Assembly: GCF_004358185.1 (NCBI RefSeq)
Contig: NZ_SMUV01000048.1
Location: 1 to 61,142, forward strand
DNA length: 61,142 nt
Direction of reading: 5' to 3'
Source: Antarcticimicrobium luteum
Lineage (GTDB): Bacteria > Pseudomonadota > Alphaproteobacteria > Rhodobacterales > Rhodobacteraceae
Under the pieces are notes generated by a model. That model ran no database searches. It saw only the letters and a program-made list of their open reading frames with translations, and was not told where the DNA came from. Below are positions 18,312-31,243 of the stretch, in pieces (the first letter of the stretch is position 1; every line of letters starts with the position of its first letter). The position numbers and the translations under genes were made by a program.

Positions 18312-19001
18312 TCAGGCCAGGGCGCCCTTGACGATTCCGGCCATGGCGCCGGCGATGGTGCCGATCTCGCCCATGGCGTCGATCCGTTGCAGCACGCCCT
18401 TGCCCTCGTAATAGGCGATCAGCGGGGCGGTCTGGGCGTGATAGGCCTCCAGCCGGCTGGCGACGGTCTCGGCGGTGTCGTCGGGACGGCGGGTCATCTC
18501 GGTGCCGCCGCATTTGTCGCAGATGCCGTCCCGGGCCGGTGTCTTGAAGCTGTCGTGATAGCCCTCGCCGCAATTGGCGCAGGTGTAGCGGCCCGAGATC
18601 CGCGCCACCATGGCGTTGTCGACCACCTCGAGGCTGATGGCGGCGTTGATCTTCTGGCCGCTCTCGGACAGCAGATCGTCCAGCGCCGAGGCCTGCACGG
18701 TGGTGCGCGGGAAGCCGTCCAGGATGACGCCGCGGGCGCAGTCGGCATCGGCGATGCGGTCGCGCAGGATGGCGATGACGATCTCGTCGCTGACCAGCTG
18801 GCCGGCCTCCATCACCGCCCTGGCGGCCTGGCCGGCAGGGGTGCCGGCGGCCACGGCGGCGCGCAGCAGATCCCCGGTGGAGAGCTGCACGAGGCCGAAT
18901 TTCTCCTCCAGCATGCGGGCCTGGGTGCCCTTTCCGGCGCCCGGAGGCCCGAGAAGGATCAGCACGGCCGGGGCGGTTGTCACGGTTGTGGCTCCGTCCA
19001 T
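18312..19001 (-). CDS. adk: Adenylate kinase
   Basis: 229 residues, catalysing ATP + AMP = 2 ADP. The P-loop GPPGAGKGT is at residues 18-26, the AMP-binding STGDLLRA follows, and the long LID has two CxxC pairs (CANCGEGYH and CDKCGG) forming a zinc site. An AAGGAG precedes the ATG. It lies 10 bases after acsA in the same direction, so it is probably cotranscribed; this suits acetyl-CoA synthetase, which produces AMP that adenylate kinase recycles. This may be an extra adk copy, since the housekeeping gene usually sits by the ribosomal-protein operon. Confidence 0.95.
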   Translation of the reverse strand: MDGATTVTTAPAVLILLGPPGAGKGTQARMLEEKFGLVQLSTGDLLRAAVAAGTPAGQAARAVMEAGQLVSDEIVIAILRDRIADADCARGVILDGFPRTTVQASALDDLLSESGQKINAAISLEVVDNAMVARISGRYTCANCGEGYHDSFKTPARDGICDKCGGTEMTRRPDDTAETVASRLEAYHAQTAPLIAYYEGKGVLQRIDAMGEIGTIAGAMAGIVKGALA

Positions 19002-19011
19002 GAAAGGCTCC

Positions 19012-20976
<1,965 letters not shown>

Positions 20977-21142
20977 GTCAGTCTCCTCCCTCTGACGGTC
21001 ACGTTTCGTCGGCACGGCAAGTCTAAAGCACGCATGGCCGACGGATTCCACTCCGCCGCGTATCATATCGGCGACTGAAAATAAGGGAATAACCGACAGA
21101 AAAGAAACGATTTGCTTGTAAATCCCTTTCAGGAAGGTCGAG

Positions 21143-21189
21143 TTAAACTGTAAAAATGGACCAATTGGACTTTGAGATTGTCAGTTTAA
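21143..21189. promoter_or_regulatory. Inverted repeat around CCAATTGG in acsA/TRAP intergenic region
   Basis: TTAAACTG at 21143-21150 and its exact complement CAGTTTAA at 21182-21189 flank an internal palindrome CCAATTGG (21161-21168). The arrangement sits in the 512-base gap between divergent acsA and the TRAP operon and may be a regulator site for either. The surrounding DNA is clearly AT-rich relative to the window. Confidence 0.45.
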
Positions 21190-21306
21190 TCAAATGGTTG
21201 GGTGTCAATAAATTTGCGGCCCGGCTTTCACGGCCTGGCCGGGGCGGCGGGTCTGGCCGGGGTTTCGGGCTGTTGCGTGGGGGTGGCGTGGTGTGACATT
21301 TTGTTT

Positions 21307-21326
21307 CGGTATGCAATTGCATACCG
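21307..21326. promoter_or_regulatory. Perfect 20-bp palindrome upstream of the TRAP operon
   Basis: CGGTATGCAA followed immediately by its reverse complement TTGCATACCG, about 160 bases before the dctP start. The GTATGCAAT half-site and perfect symmetry suit a GntR- or LacI-type dimer. No such regulator gene is adjacent, so the protein would be encoded elsewhere. Confidence 0.6.
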
Positions 21327-21488
21327 CGCTCCGGACTCGGGGGCCGGGCTGCGACTCGCGGGTCCGGGCGGGGCGGATCGAATGCGCGGCGGCTGCGCGG
21401 CCGGTCGGGGGGTTGGCAGGGCGCGGCGTTGCAGATAGCTTTGCCGCAAGCGGTCCGGAAAACTGACCGCAACTTTGGGAGAGAGTTC

Positions 21489-22505
21489 ATGAAAAAGATG
21501 TTGGGCGGCGTTGCCGCTGTCGCAATCAGCGTTGCCTTTGTGTCGGAGGCCGCCGCGACCGAATGGAACGTGTCGGTTTGGGGCAAGCGGCGCGCCTTTA
21601 CCGAGCATGTGGAGAAACTGGCCGAACTGGTGGCGGAAAAGACCGGCGGCGAATTCACCATGAACGTCAGCTATGGCGGGCTGTCCAAGCCGAAGGAGAA
21701 TCTGGACGGTGTGTCCATCGGGGCGTTTGAGATGGCCCAGTTCTGCGCCGGCTACCATCCGGACAAGAACCGGCTGATCACCGTGCTGGAGCTGCCCTTT
21801 CTCGGGGTCAGCACGCTGAAAGAAGAGGTCGCGGTCAGCAACGCCGTCTATGCCCATCCGGCCGTGGCCAAGGAAATGGCGCAGTGGAACGCCAGGCTGC
21901 TGATGACCTCGCCGATGCCGCAATACAACCTGGTCGGCACCGGTGAGCCGCGCGATGAGCTGGCCGAGTTCGACGGCATGCGGGTGCGGGCCACCGGCGG
22001 TCTGGGCGAGGCGTTCAAGGCGGTGGGCGGCGTGCCCACCTCGGTGCCCGCGACCGAGGCCTATAACGCGATGGAATCGGGCGTGGTCGATACCGTCGCC
22101 TTTGCCCAGCACGCGCATCTGTCGTTTGGCACCATCAATCGGGCCGACTGGTGGACCGCGAACCTGAACCCGGGCACCGTCAACTGCCCCGTCGTGGTCA
22201 ATACTGATGCCTATGACGCGCTGACCGATGCCGAGCGCGCCGCGCTCGACAGTTCGGTGGACGAGGCGATCGCCCATTACCTGGCCAACTACGGCGAGCT
22301 GCTGAAGCGCTGGGATACGGTGCTGGAAGAGAAGGGTGTGGAAAAGGTCGTGATCTCGGACGAGGTGCTGTCGCAGTTCCGCGACAAGGCGGCGGTGCCG
22401 GCGCGCGACAAGTGGATCGCCGACATCACGGCGCAGGGTCTGCCGGGGCAGGAGCTGTATGACCTGGTGGTGACCACGCTGGACAACACCCGCGCAGGCA
22501 ACTGA
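21489..22505 (+). CDS. dctP: TRAP transporter solute-binding protein (DctP family)
   Basis: 338-residue periplasmic binding protein of a TRAP importer. A signal peptide (KKMLGGVAAVAISVAFVSEAAA) ends near residue 23. The domain contains the usual LPFLG and the conserved arginine segment DGMRVRATGG, which in DctP proteins contacts a substrate carboxylate. GGGAGAGAG precedes the ATG at 21489. The substrate is probably an organic acid but cannot be named. It heads a three-gene unit with the two membrane subunits. Confidence 0.9.
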   Translation: MKKMLGGVAAVAISVAFVSEAAATEWNVSVWGKRRAFTEHVEKLAELVAEKTGGEFTMNVSYGGLSKPKENLDGVSIGAFEMAQFCAGYHPDKNRLITVLELPFLGVSTLKEEVAVSNAVYAHPAVAKEMAQWNARLLMTSPMPQYNLVGTGEPRDELAEFDGMRVRATGGLGEAFKAVGGVPTSVPATEAYNAMESGVVDTVAFAQHAHLSFGTINRADWWTANLNPGTVNCPVVVNTDAYDALTDAERAALDSSVDEAIAHYLANYGELLKRWDTVLEEKGVEKVVISDEVLSQFRDKAAVPARDKWIADITAQGLPGQELYDLVVTTLDNTRAGN

Positions 22506-22582
22506 GCCACGCGCCAGGGGCCGGGTTCCGCGTGCGGGGCCCGGCCGTTTTACATAAAGACAAGACAATGGGAGTCTGAGCC

Positions 22583-23212
22583 ATGGCCGGACATGTCCCG
22601 GTGCTGGAGGACGGCAGCCTGCTGAGCCGTCTGGACCGGAAGTTATTGCGACTGGAGCGGTCTCTCGGCCTGCTGAGCGGGCTGGCGGTGTTCAGCCTGA
22701 TGGTGCTGGCGGTGATCTCGGTGGCGGGGCGAAATCTGTTCAACATGCCGCTGCCGGGCTATGTGGACTGGATCGAGCAGGTGATGCCGCTGGTCGCCTT
22801 TATGGGGATTTCCTTTGTTCAGCGCGACGGCGGCCATATCCGCATGGACATCCTGATCGGGCAGCTCAGGGGCCGGGCGCTCTGGGCGGCCGAGCTGGTC
22901 TCGGTGCTGCTGATGCTGGTGCTGATGATGGCGCTGGTCTGGGGCAGCTGGGCGCATTTCCAGCGCAGTTTCGATTTTGGCGCACCGCTGTGGAGCCGCG
23001 ACAGCTCGATCGACATCGGGCTGCCGATCTGGCCGGCCAAGCTGTTGGCGCCGGTGGCCTTTTCGGTGCTGTGCCTGCGGCTGGTGCTGCAGGCCTGGGG
23101 CTATGGCCGGGCGCTGGTGCTGGGGCTGCACAACCCGGCGGCGGTGCCGCTGATCCAGGACACGGCGAGCCAGGCGGCGGCCGAGGCCGAACAGCTTGCA
23201 GGGCGGGGATAG
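22583..23212 (+). CDS. dctQ: TRAP transporter small permease (DctQ family)
   Basis: 209 residues with four hydrophobic helices, including the typical WIEQVMPLVAFMGISFVQRDGGHIRMDIL segment around residues 57-88 (given here only for orientation as WIEQVMP...GGHIRMD). It is the small membrane subunit pairing with DctM. The gene follows dctP after 77 bases and ends three bases before the dctM ATG. GGGAGTC precedes the start. Confidence 0.9.
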   Translation: MAGHVPVLEDGSLLSRLDRKLLRLERSLGLLSGLAVFSLMVLAVISVAGRNLFNMPLPGYVDWIEQVMPLVAFMGISFVQRDGGHIRMDILIGQLRGRALWAAELVSVLLMLVLMMALVWGSWAHFQRSFDFGAPLWSRDSSIDIGLPIWPAKLLAPVAFSVLCLRLVLQAWGYGRALVLGLHNPAAVPLIQDTASQAAAEAEQLAGRG

Positions 23213-23215
23213 AGC

Positions 23216-24616
23216 ATGGAACCGATTGAAATCGGCCTGTGGGTCACCGCCGGGATGCTGGCGATGGTGGTATTGGGGATGCGGGTTGCCTTTGCCGCCG
23301 GCCTGGCCGGTCTGGTCGGGCTGATCCTGATCTTCTGGGCCAAGCGGGATTTCGGCGCCGAACATCTGGGCTGGGCGCTGACCGTGGCGATCAAGACCGC
23401 CGGGCAGGTGCCCCATTCCAAGGTCTCCAGCCAGGCGCTGAGCCTGATCCCCACCTTCATTCTGATCGGCTATCTGGCCTATTACGCGGGGCTGACGCGG
23501 GCGCTGTTCGAGGCGGCGAAACGCTGGATCGCCTGGCTGCCGGGGGGGCTGGCGGTCTCGACCGTGTTCGCCACCGCCGGCTTCGCCGCGGTGTCGGGGG
23601 CCAGCGTCGCGACGGCCGCCGTCTTCGCCCGCATCGCCATCCCCGAGATGACCGCGATCGGCTATGACAAACGCTTTGCCGCCGGGGTGGTGGCCGCGGC
23701 CGGTACGCTGGCCTCGATGATCCCGCCGTCGGCGATCCTGGTGATCTATGCGATCATCGTCGAGCAGGATGTGGGCAAGCTGCTTCTGGCCGGCTTCATT
23801 CCGGGCGCGTTTTCGGCGGTGATCTATGCGATCCTGATCGTCGGGATCGCCGTGGTGTTCAAATCGGTGGGCCCGCCGGTGCGCGGCTTTACCTGGCGCC
23901 AGCGGCTGGTGTCGCTGCCGCCGGCGCTGCCGATTCTCTTCGTGATCGTGATCATCATCTTCTTTGTCTACAATCCGTTCGGCGATGCCTGGGGCACCCC
24001 GACCGAGGGCGGCGCGCTGGGGGCCTTCGTGGTGTTCCTGATGGCGCTCTGGCGCGGTATGCGCTGGGCCGAGCTGAAATCGGCGCTGCTGGAGACGGCG
24101 AAGCTGGCGGTGATGATCTTTACCATCATCTGGGGGGTGCTGATCTATGTCCGCTTCCTCGGGTTCGCCGATCTGCCGGGGGCGTTTTCAGACTGGATCA
24201 CCTCGCTGCAGATGCCGCCGCTGCTCATCCTGATCTGCATCCTGCTGGCCTATGCGGTGCTGGGGATGTTCATGGACGCCATCGGCATGCTGCTGCTGAC
24301 GCTGCCGGTGGTCTATCCGGCGGTCATGGCGCTCAATGGCGGGGAATTCGTGACCGCTGCGGACAGCGCCTTTGGCATGTCGGGGACCATGTGCGCGATC
24401 TGGTTCGGGATATTGGTGGTGAAGATGGCGGAGTTCTGTCTGATCACGCCGCCGATCGGGCTGAACTGTTTCGTGGTGGCCGGCGTGGCGCCGGACCTGA
24501 GCGTGCAGGACGTGTTCCGCGGGGTGATGCCGTTCTTTGTCGCCGACGCGGTGACCATCGCGCTGCTGGTGGCGTTCCCGGGGATCGTGCTTTACCTGCC
24601 GTCGCTGGCGGGGTGA
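23216..24616 (+). CDS. dctM: TRAP transporter large permease (DctM family)
   Basis: 466-residue sodium-coupled membrane subunit with about 12 helices. Family landmarks are FATAGFAAVSGASVATAAVFARIAIPEM, here near residues 120-147 (key words AVSGASVATAA), then LASMIPPSAILVIYAIIVEQDVGKL and FMDAIGMLLLTLPVVYP. It is somewhat longer than the usual 425-440 residues because of a loop around residues 215-260 (FFVYNPFGDAWGTPTEGG). Two tandem terminators follow. Confidence 0.92.
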   Translation: MEPIEIGLWVTAGMLAMVVLGMRVAFAAGLAGLVGLILIFWAKRDFGAEHLGWALTVAIKTAGQVPHSKVSSQALSLIPTFILIGYLAYYAGLTRALFEAAKRWIAWLPGGLAVSTVFATAGFAAVSGASVATAAVFARIAIPEMTAIGYDKRFAAGVVAAAGTLASMIPPSAILVIYAIIVEQDVGKLLLAGFIPGAFSAVIYAILIVGIAVVFKSVGPPVRGFTWRQRLVSLPPALPILFVIVIIIFFVYNPFGDAWGTPTEGGALGAFVVFLMALWRGMRWAELKSALLETAKLAVMIFTIIWGVLIYVRFLGFADLPGAFSDWITSLQMPPLLILICILLAYAVLGMFMDAIGMLLLTLPVVYPAVMALNGGEFVTAADSAFGMSGTMCAIWFGILVVKMAEFCLITPPIGLNCFVVAGVAPDLSVQDVFRGVMPFFVADAVTIALLVAFPGIVLYLPSLAG

Positions 24617-24627
24617 GGCGCGCCCGG

Positions 24628-24649
24628 AAAAGGTCCGGTGGACCTTTTT
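24628..24649 (+). terminator. Intrinsic terminator 1 of TRAP operon
   Basis: AAAAGGTCC-GGT-GGACCTTTT, a perfect 9-bp stem ending in five Ts, begins 12 bases after the dctM stop codon. Confidence 0.85.
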
Positions 24650-24706
24650 CGACGCCGAACGGGCAGAGCGCCGGGGCGGTTGACGCGATGAAGTGAACAT
24701 GGAGAG

Positions 24707-24732
24707 AGGCGCCGTTGGCGCCTTTTTCTTTT
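24707..24732 (+). terminator. Intrinsic terminator 2 of TRAP operon
   Basis: AGGCGCC-GTT-GGCGCCT followed by TTTTCTTTT. It lies 57 bases beyond the first terminator and reinforces it before the methyltransferase gene. The remainder of the gap to 24916 holds no gene. Confidence 0.88.
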
Positions 24733-24916
24733 GTGACTGAGAGCGCAAAGGTCCGCGCCCGACCCTGGGTGGGCGCAGCCCGGCCTGACCGCCGGGCTGA
24801 CCTTTGAAATACGTTATTTCACATACTGCGCGCGGGAGTATCTGGGCAGAGAAGGAGCCGGGGGCGGCCGCAGGAAACCCCTCGCGTGCCGTGCGGGAAC
24901 CGGATAAGCAGGCGCG

Positions 24917-26053
24917 ATGCAGATGAGCGATGAGTTTGAGATCTTTCTGGTGGCCCTGCCGGGGCTGGAGCCGATGCTGTGCGACGAGGTGCGGGCGTTG
25001 GGGTTTGCCGGGGTGCGGATCGTGCCGGGCGGGGTGGCGTTGCGGGGCGGCTGGCCGGAAGTCTGGCGCGCCAACCTCTGGCTGCGCGGGGCGACGCGGG
25101 TGCTGGTGCGGATCGGGGAATTCCGCGCGTTTCACCTGGCCCAGCTGGACAAGCGGGCGCGCAAGTTCCCCTGGGGAGATTTCCTGCGCGCCGATGTGCC
25201 GGTGCGGGTGGAGGCGAGCAGCACGCGCTCGAAAATCTATCACGCCGGGGCGGCGGCGCAGCGGGTGGCGCGGGCGATTTCCGAGGAGCTGGGCGCGCCG
25301 ATTGTCGAGACCGCGGAGGCGGTGGCGGAGGAGGGGGCGGTCCGGGTGATGCTGCGGATCGACGACAACCTCTGCACGCTGAGCCTGGACAGCTCTGGCG
25401 CCGGTCTGCACAAGCGCGGCCACAAGCTGGCGATGGGCAAGGCGCCGTTGCGCGAGAGCATGGCGGCGCTGTTCCTGCGCCAGTGCGGCTATACCGGGGC
25501 GGAGACGGTGGTGGACCCGATGTGCGGGTCGGGCACCTTCGTGATCGAGGCGGCCGAGATCGCCGCCGGTCTGGCGCCGGGGCGGACACGCGGCTTTGCC
25601 TTCGAGCGGTTCGCCGGGTTCGATGCGCAGGGCTGGGCGGCGATGCGCGCCGGCGGCGCGGTGGCGCGTGATCCGGGGCTGCTGTTCCATGGCTCCGACC
25701 GGGATGCGGGCGCGGTGCGCATGGCCGGCGAGAATGCCGAACGGGCCGGGGTGGCGGCATGGTGTGAATTCAGCCAGATGCCGTTCAGCGATATGACCCC
25801 GCCCGAGGGACCGCCGGGGCTGGTGATGGTCAACCCGCCCTATGGCGGGCGGATCGGCAACAAGAAGCTGCTTTACGGGCTTTACGGCGCCTTGGGCGGC
25901 GTGCTGAAGGAGCGGTTTTCCGGCTGGCGCGTCGGGCTGGTGACCAGCGAACCGGGGCTGGCCAAGGCCTGCGGGCTGCCGTTCGCGCCGCCGGGGGCGC
26001 CGGTGGCCCACGGCGGGCTGAAGGTGAAGCTCTATCGCTGTCAGGTGGCTTAA
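24917..26053 (+). CDS. RlmL-type THUMP-domain rRNA methyltransferase
   Basis: 378-residue SAM-dependent RNA methyltransferase. An N-terminal ferredoxin-like and THUMP domain (to about residue 160, including RVEASSTRSKIYHAG and LDSSGAGLHKRGHKLAMGKAPL) is followed by the methyltransferase fold with DPMCGSGTFVIEAAEIAAG and catalytic NPPYG. This matches the N-terminal half of E. coli RlmL, which methylates G2445 of 23S rRNA; the separate RlmK-like half is absent, as is common outside enterics. The preferred start is the ATG at 24917 or the ATG two codons later. Confidence 0.9.
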   Translation: MQMSDEFEIFLVALPGLEPMLCDEVRALGFAGVRIVPGGVALRGGWPEVWRANLWLRGATRVLVRIGEFRAFHLAQLDKRARKFPWGDFLRADVPVRVEASSTRSKIYHAGAAAQRVARAISEELGAPIVETAEAVAEEGAVRVMLRIDDNLCTLSLDSSGAGLHKRGHKLAMGKAPLRESMAALFLRQCGYTGAETVVDPMCGSGTFVIEAAEIAAGLAPGRTRGFAFERFAGFDAQGWAAMRAGGAVARDPGLLFHGSDRDAGAVRMAGENAERAGVAAWCEFSQMPFSDMTPPEGPPGLVMVNPPYGGRIGNKKLLYGLYGALGGVLKERFSGWRVGLVTSEPGLAKACGLPFAPPGAPVAHGGLKVKLYRCQVA

Positions 26054-26088
26054 GCCGCCACCCACCGTTCTATTGAGCAAAGATACTG

Positions 26089-26145
26089 GCGCGGAACCAA
26101 ACCCGCAGGGCGCCACTCGTGCATAGCAAAGCAATGCGCTGTGGG
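26089..26145. repeat. Dispersed intergenic repeat, copy 2
   Basis: 57-base unit matching 15191-15247, with core GCATAGC-AAA-GCAATGC, here in the convergent gap between the methyltransferase and DAHP synthase genes. Both copies are in non-coding DNA. Confidence 0.7.
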
Positions 26146-26189
26146 ACGCGTGATGAGCAGCGCCCCGTTTCAGGGCGCCGCTCTGGCCG

Positions 26190-27251
26190 TTACGCGGCCA
26201 CCCGGCGGCGGGAGGCGACGGCGTCGGCGAGTTCTTCCAGCACGGCGACGGTGTCGTTCCAGCCGATACAGCCGTCGGTGATGCTCTGGCCATAGGTCAG
26301 CGGTTCGCCCTCGACCGGCGTCTGCGCGCCGGCCACCAGGTGGCTTTCGATCATCATGCCGCGCACGCGGGTCTCCCCGGCGCGGATTTGGCCGGCCACA
26401 TCGGCCGCCACATGGGGTTGCCGCGCGGGATCCTTGCCGCTGTTGGCGTGGCTGGCGTCGATCACGATGCGCGGATCAACGCCGGCTTTGACGGCGGCCT
26501 GCGCCACCGCCTCGACATCCCCGGCGCCGTAGTTGGTGCCGTTGCCGCCGCGCAGGATCACATGGCAGTCGGCGTTGCCGGTGGTATGCGCAATGGCGGC
26601 GCGGCCGTCGCCGGTGACGGCGGGAAAGTGGTGCGGCTGGCTGGCCGAGAGGATCGCGTCCAGCGCCACCTTGATGCCGCCGTCGGTGCCGTTCTTGAAC
26701 CCCACCGGGCAGGACAGGCCGGAGGCCAGTTGCCGGTGGATCTGGCTTTCGGTGGTGCGCGCGCCGATCGCGCCCCAGGTGATCAGGTCGGAGAAATACT
26801 GCGGCGTGATCGGGTCGAGGAACTCGGTCCCCGCGGGCAGGCCCATGCGGTTGATGTCCAGCAGCAGGTGGCGGGCGATCCTCAGCCCCTCGTCGATGCG
26901 GCAGGTGCCGTCGAGGTAGGGGTCGTTGATCAGCCCCTTCCAGCCGACGGTGGTGCGGGGTTTCTCGAAATAGACGCGCATCACGATTTCCAGCCGGTCC
27001 GACAGCCGGGCGCGCTGCTCGGCCAGGCGGGCGGCATAGTCGCGGGCCGCTTCGGGATCGTGGATCGAGCAGGGGCCGACCATGACCAGCAGCCGGTTGT
27101 CGTGGTTCTCGAAAATCGCGCGGATGGCGTCGCGTCCGTCGGTGACGGTGCGGGTCACGGCGGCGTCGCGGGGCAGGGTGCGGATCACCTCTGCCGGGGT
27201 CGGCAGCGGTCTGAGTTCGAGAATGCGAAGGTCCTGGGTTTGGGTGAGCAT
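26190..27251 (-). CDS. aroG: 3-deoxy-7-phosphoheptulonate (DAHP) synthase, class I
   Basis: 353-residue first enzyme of the shikimate pathway, joining phosphoenolpyruvate and erythrose 4-phosphate. Class I motifs include VMVGPCSIHDPEAA, MRVYFEKPRTTVGWKG, the PEP-binding GARTTESQ and GFKNGTDG, and the metal-binding region DASHANSGKDP. The ATG at 27251 fits the family length; the preceding reading frame belongs to the leader region. Expression is very probably controlled by the aromatic leader peptide and attenuator upstream. Which of the Phe, Tyr or Trp feedback types it is cannot be told by eye. Confidence 0.96.
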   Translation of the reverse strand: MLTQTQDLRILELRPLPTPAEVIRTLPRDAAVTRTVTDGRDAIRAIFENHDNRLLVMVGPCSIHDPEAARDYAARLAEQRARLSDRLEIVMRVYFEKPRTTVGWKGLINDPYLDGTCRIDEGLRIARHLLLDINRMGLPAGTEFLDPITPQYFSDLITWGAIGARTTESQIHRQLASGLSCPVGFKNGTDGGIKVALDAILSASQPHHFPAVTGDGRAAIAHTTGNADCHVILRGGNGTNYGAGDVEAVAQAAVKAGVDPRIVIDASHANSGKDPARQPHVAADVAGQIRAGETRVRGMMIESHLVAGAQTPVEGEPLTYGQSITDGCIGWNDTVAVLEELADAVASRRRVAA

Positions 27252-27310
27252 CGGTCTGTTGGTCCTCTGAGTGTGTTTCGAGAGGGTCTGACCGGGCGCC
27301 TGAAACTGAA

Positions 27311-27335
27311 AAGCCGCCGGTCGGACCAGCGGCTT
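27311..27335 (-). terminator. Attenuator terminator of aroG
   Basis: AAGCCGCTGGT-CCG-ACCGGCGGCTT, an 11-bp stem (one G-T pair) with a three-base loop, whose 3' arm runs into a short T-tract (four Ts). It lies 59 bases upstream of the aroG start codon and 29 bases after the leader stop. Its 5' arm AGCCGCT can pair instead with GGTGGCT at the end of the leader gene (27371-27377). Confidence 0.85.
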
Positions 27336-27364
27336 GAAGGTTTGGGTGTATCGCGTCGTTTCGC

Positions 27365-27439
27365 CTACACAGCCACCTGCATCCGCTGGGGTGAGCGGAA
27401 CCAATAAAAGTAGGTGGCAAAGGTGTAGGTCTGGGTCAT
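27365..27439 (-). CDS. Aromatic-rich leader peptide of the aroG attenuator
   Basis: A 24-codon reading frame beginning MTQTYTFATYFYWF: seven of its first 14 residues are Tyr, Phe or Trp, with five in a row at positions 10-14. In the leader DNA, GCCACCT (27412-27418, codons 8-10) pairs perfectly with AGGTGGC (27372-27378, codons 21-23), which can also pair with the 5' arm of the downstream terminator. A ribosome stalled at codons 10-14 for lack of charged aromatic tRNA would cover the first segment and free the second to form the antiterminator. No strong ribosome site is seen. Confidence 0.85.
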   Translation of the reverse strand: MTQTYTFATYFYWFRSPQRMQVAV

Positions 27440-27586
27440 GGCATATCGAATAGGGGATTTCGGCCGGTGTGTCACCCCGGAAATTGGCGTTTTCGGGGAG
27501 GGGGGGTGGGTCGACCCAGCGCGGAACAAGGTGCAAAGCGCCGCCGGGCAGCGCCCGGTCGCGCCCTCTGGGGTGCGGACTGGGGT

Positions 27587-27635
27587 GCGGCCTGTCAATC
27601 GCCCTCTGTCGCGCCGAGGGAGATTGACAGGCCGC
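27587..27635. repeat. 49-base inverted repeat between aroG leader and thiC riboswitch
   Basis: GCGGCCTGTCAATC and its exact complement flank an inner CCCTC/GAGGG pairing with a nine-base loop. The 14-bp outer arms contain TTGACA on each strand, so it could hold divergent promoter elements or act as a transcriptional insulator. The role is unknown. Confidence 0.6.
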
Positions 27636-27662
27636 TTGTGCGGGTGCAGGTTTGCCGCACTC

Positions 27663-27765
27663 ACCCGGGGGGTCCCGACAAGGGGCTGAGATACTGATCG
27701 TGCGGCAACGCGCAGCGCAGTGACCCGACGAACCTGATCCAGTTCATACTGGCGGAGGGATGGTG
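27663..27765 (+). ncRNA. TPP riboswitch (THI element) of thiCME
   Basis: The conserved words are present in order: ACCCGGGGGGTCCC, GGGGCTGAGA, then TGACCC, GAACCTGATCCAGTTCAT, ACTGGCGGAGGGA. These form the P2-P5 helices of the thiamine pyrophosphate aptamer. It ends about 113 bases before the thiC ATG and should lower expression of thiC, thiM and thiE when TPP is plentiful. Confidence 0.96.
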
Positions 27766-27791
27766 CACCGGCTGCGCGGCCATGTCCGTGA

Positions 27792-30495
<2,704 letters not shown>

Positions 30496-30499
<4 letters not shown>

Positions 30500-31155
30500 G
30501 GGGTTTCGACCTCTCGGTCTATCTGGTGCTCGATCCCGGCCTTTGCGCCGGGATCGGGATGGTCGAGACGGCGCGGCGCGCGGTGGCGGGCGGTGCGACC
30601 ATGGTGCAGTTGCGCGACAAGGAGGGCGGCACGGCGCGGATGGTGGAAACCGGGCGTGCGCTGATGGCGGCCTTGGCCGGGACGGGCGCGCGGTTGATCG
30701 TCAACGACGATGTGGCGGCGGCGGTGGCGATCGGCGCCGACGGGGTGCACGTGGGTCAGGGCGATATGAGCGCGGCCGAGGCACGGGCGTTGATCGGGGC
30801 GGCGGCGATTCTGGGGCTGACGGTGGAGCGGCCGGATCTGGCCGCCGAGGTCGATCCGGGGGTGGTGGACTACGTGGGCGCCGGGCCGGTCTTTGCCACG
30901 CCCACCAAGGCGGACCACAAGACGCCGGTGGGATTTGGCGGGCTGGCGGCGCAGGTGGTGGCAAGCCCGGTTCCGGCGGTGGCGATCGGCGGCTTGAAGG
31001 CGCAGCATGCGGGCGCGGCGCTGGGCACCGGCGCGCGCGGGCTGGCGGTGGTCTCGGCGATTTGCGGTCAGCCCGACCCGGAGGCGGCGGCGCGGGAGAT
31101 TGCGGCGGCGGTGGCACGGGCGAGAAGAGGCGGTCTTGCCCAGTCGGCGGTCTGA
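30496..31155 (+). CDS. thiE: Thiamine-phosphate synthase
   Basis: 219-residue TIM-barrel enzyme coupling HMP diphosphate and thiazole phosphate to thiamine phosphate. Family motifs are MVQLRDKEGG, LIVNDDVAAAVAIGADGVHVGQGDM, YVGAGPVFATPTKADHK (key GPVFATPTK) and the terminal VAIGGLKAQHAG. The ATG overlaps the thiM stop by four bases. It is the last gene of the riboswitch-controlled operon and converges on thiD across an inverted-repeat terminator. Confidence 0.95.
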
Positions 31156-31164
31156 ATGCACTGA

Positions 31165-31203
31165 GGTTCGCACCCGCCCTGGGGGGCGGGTCGGGTGCGA
31201 ACC
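31165..31203. terminator. Bidirectional terminator-like hairpin between thiE and thiD
   Basis: GGTTCGCACCCG and its exact complement CGGGTGCGAACC flank an inner GC hairpin. It sits 10 bases after the thiE stop and 41 bases after the thiD stop on the other strand. No U-run is seen. Confidence 0.6.
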
Positions 31204-31243
31204 GTGGCTGGCGCCCCGGGGGACGTGCGTTCAGCGCGCGGCC

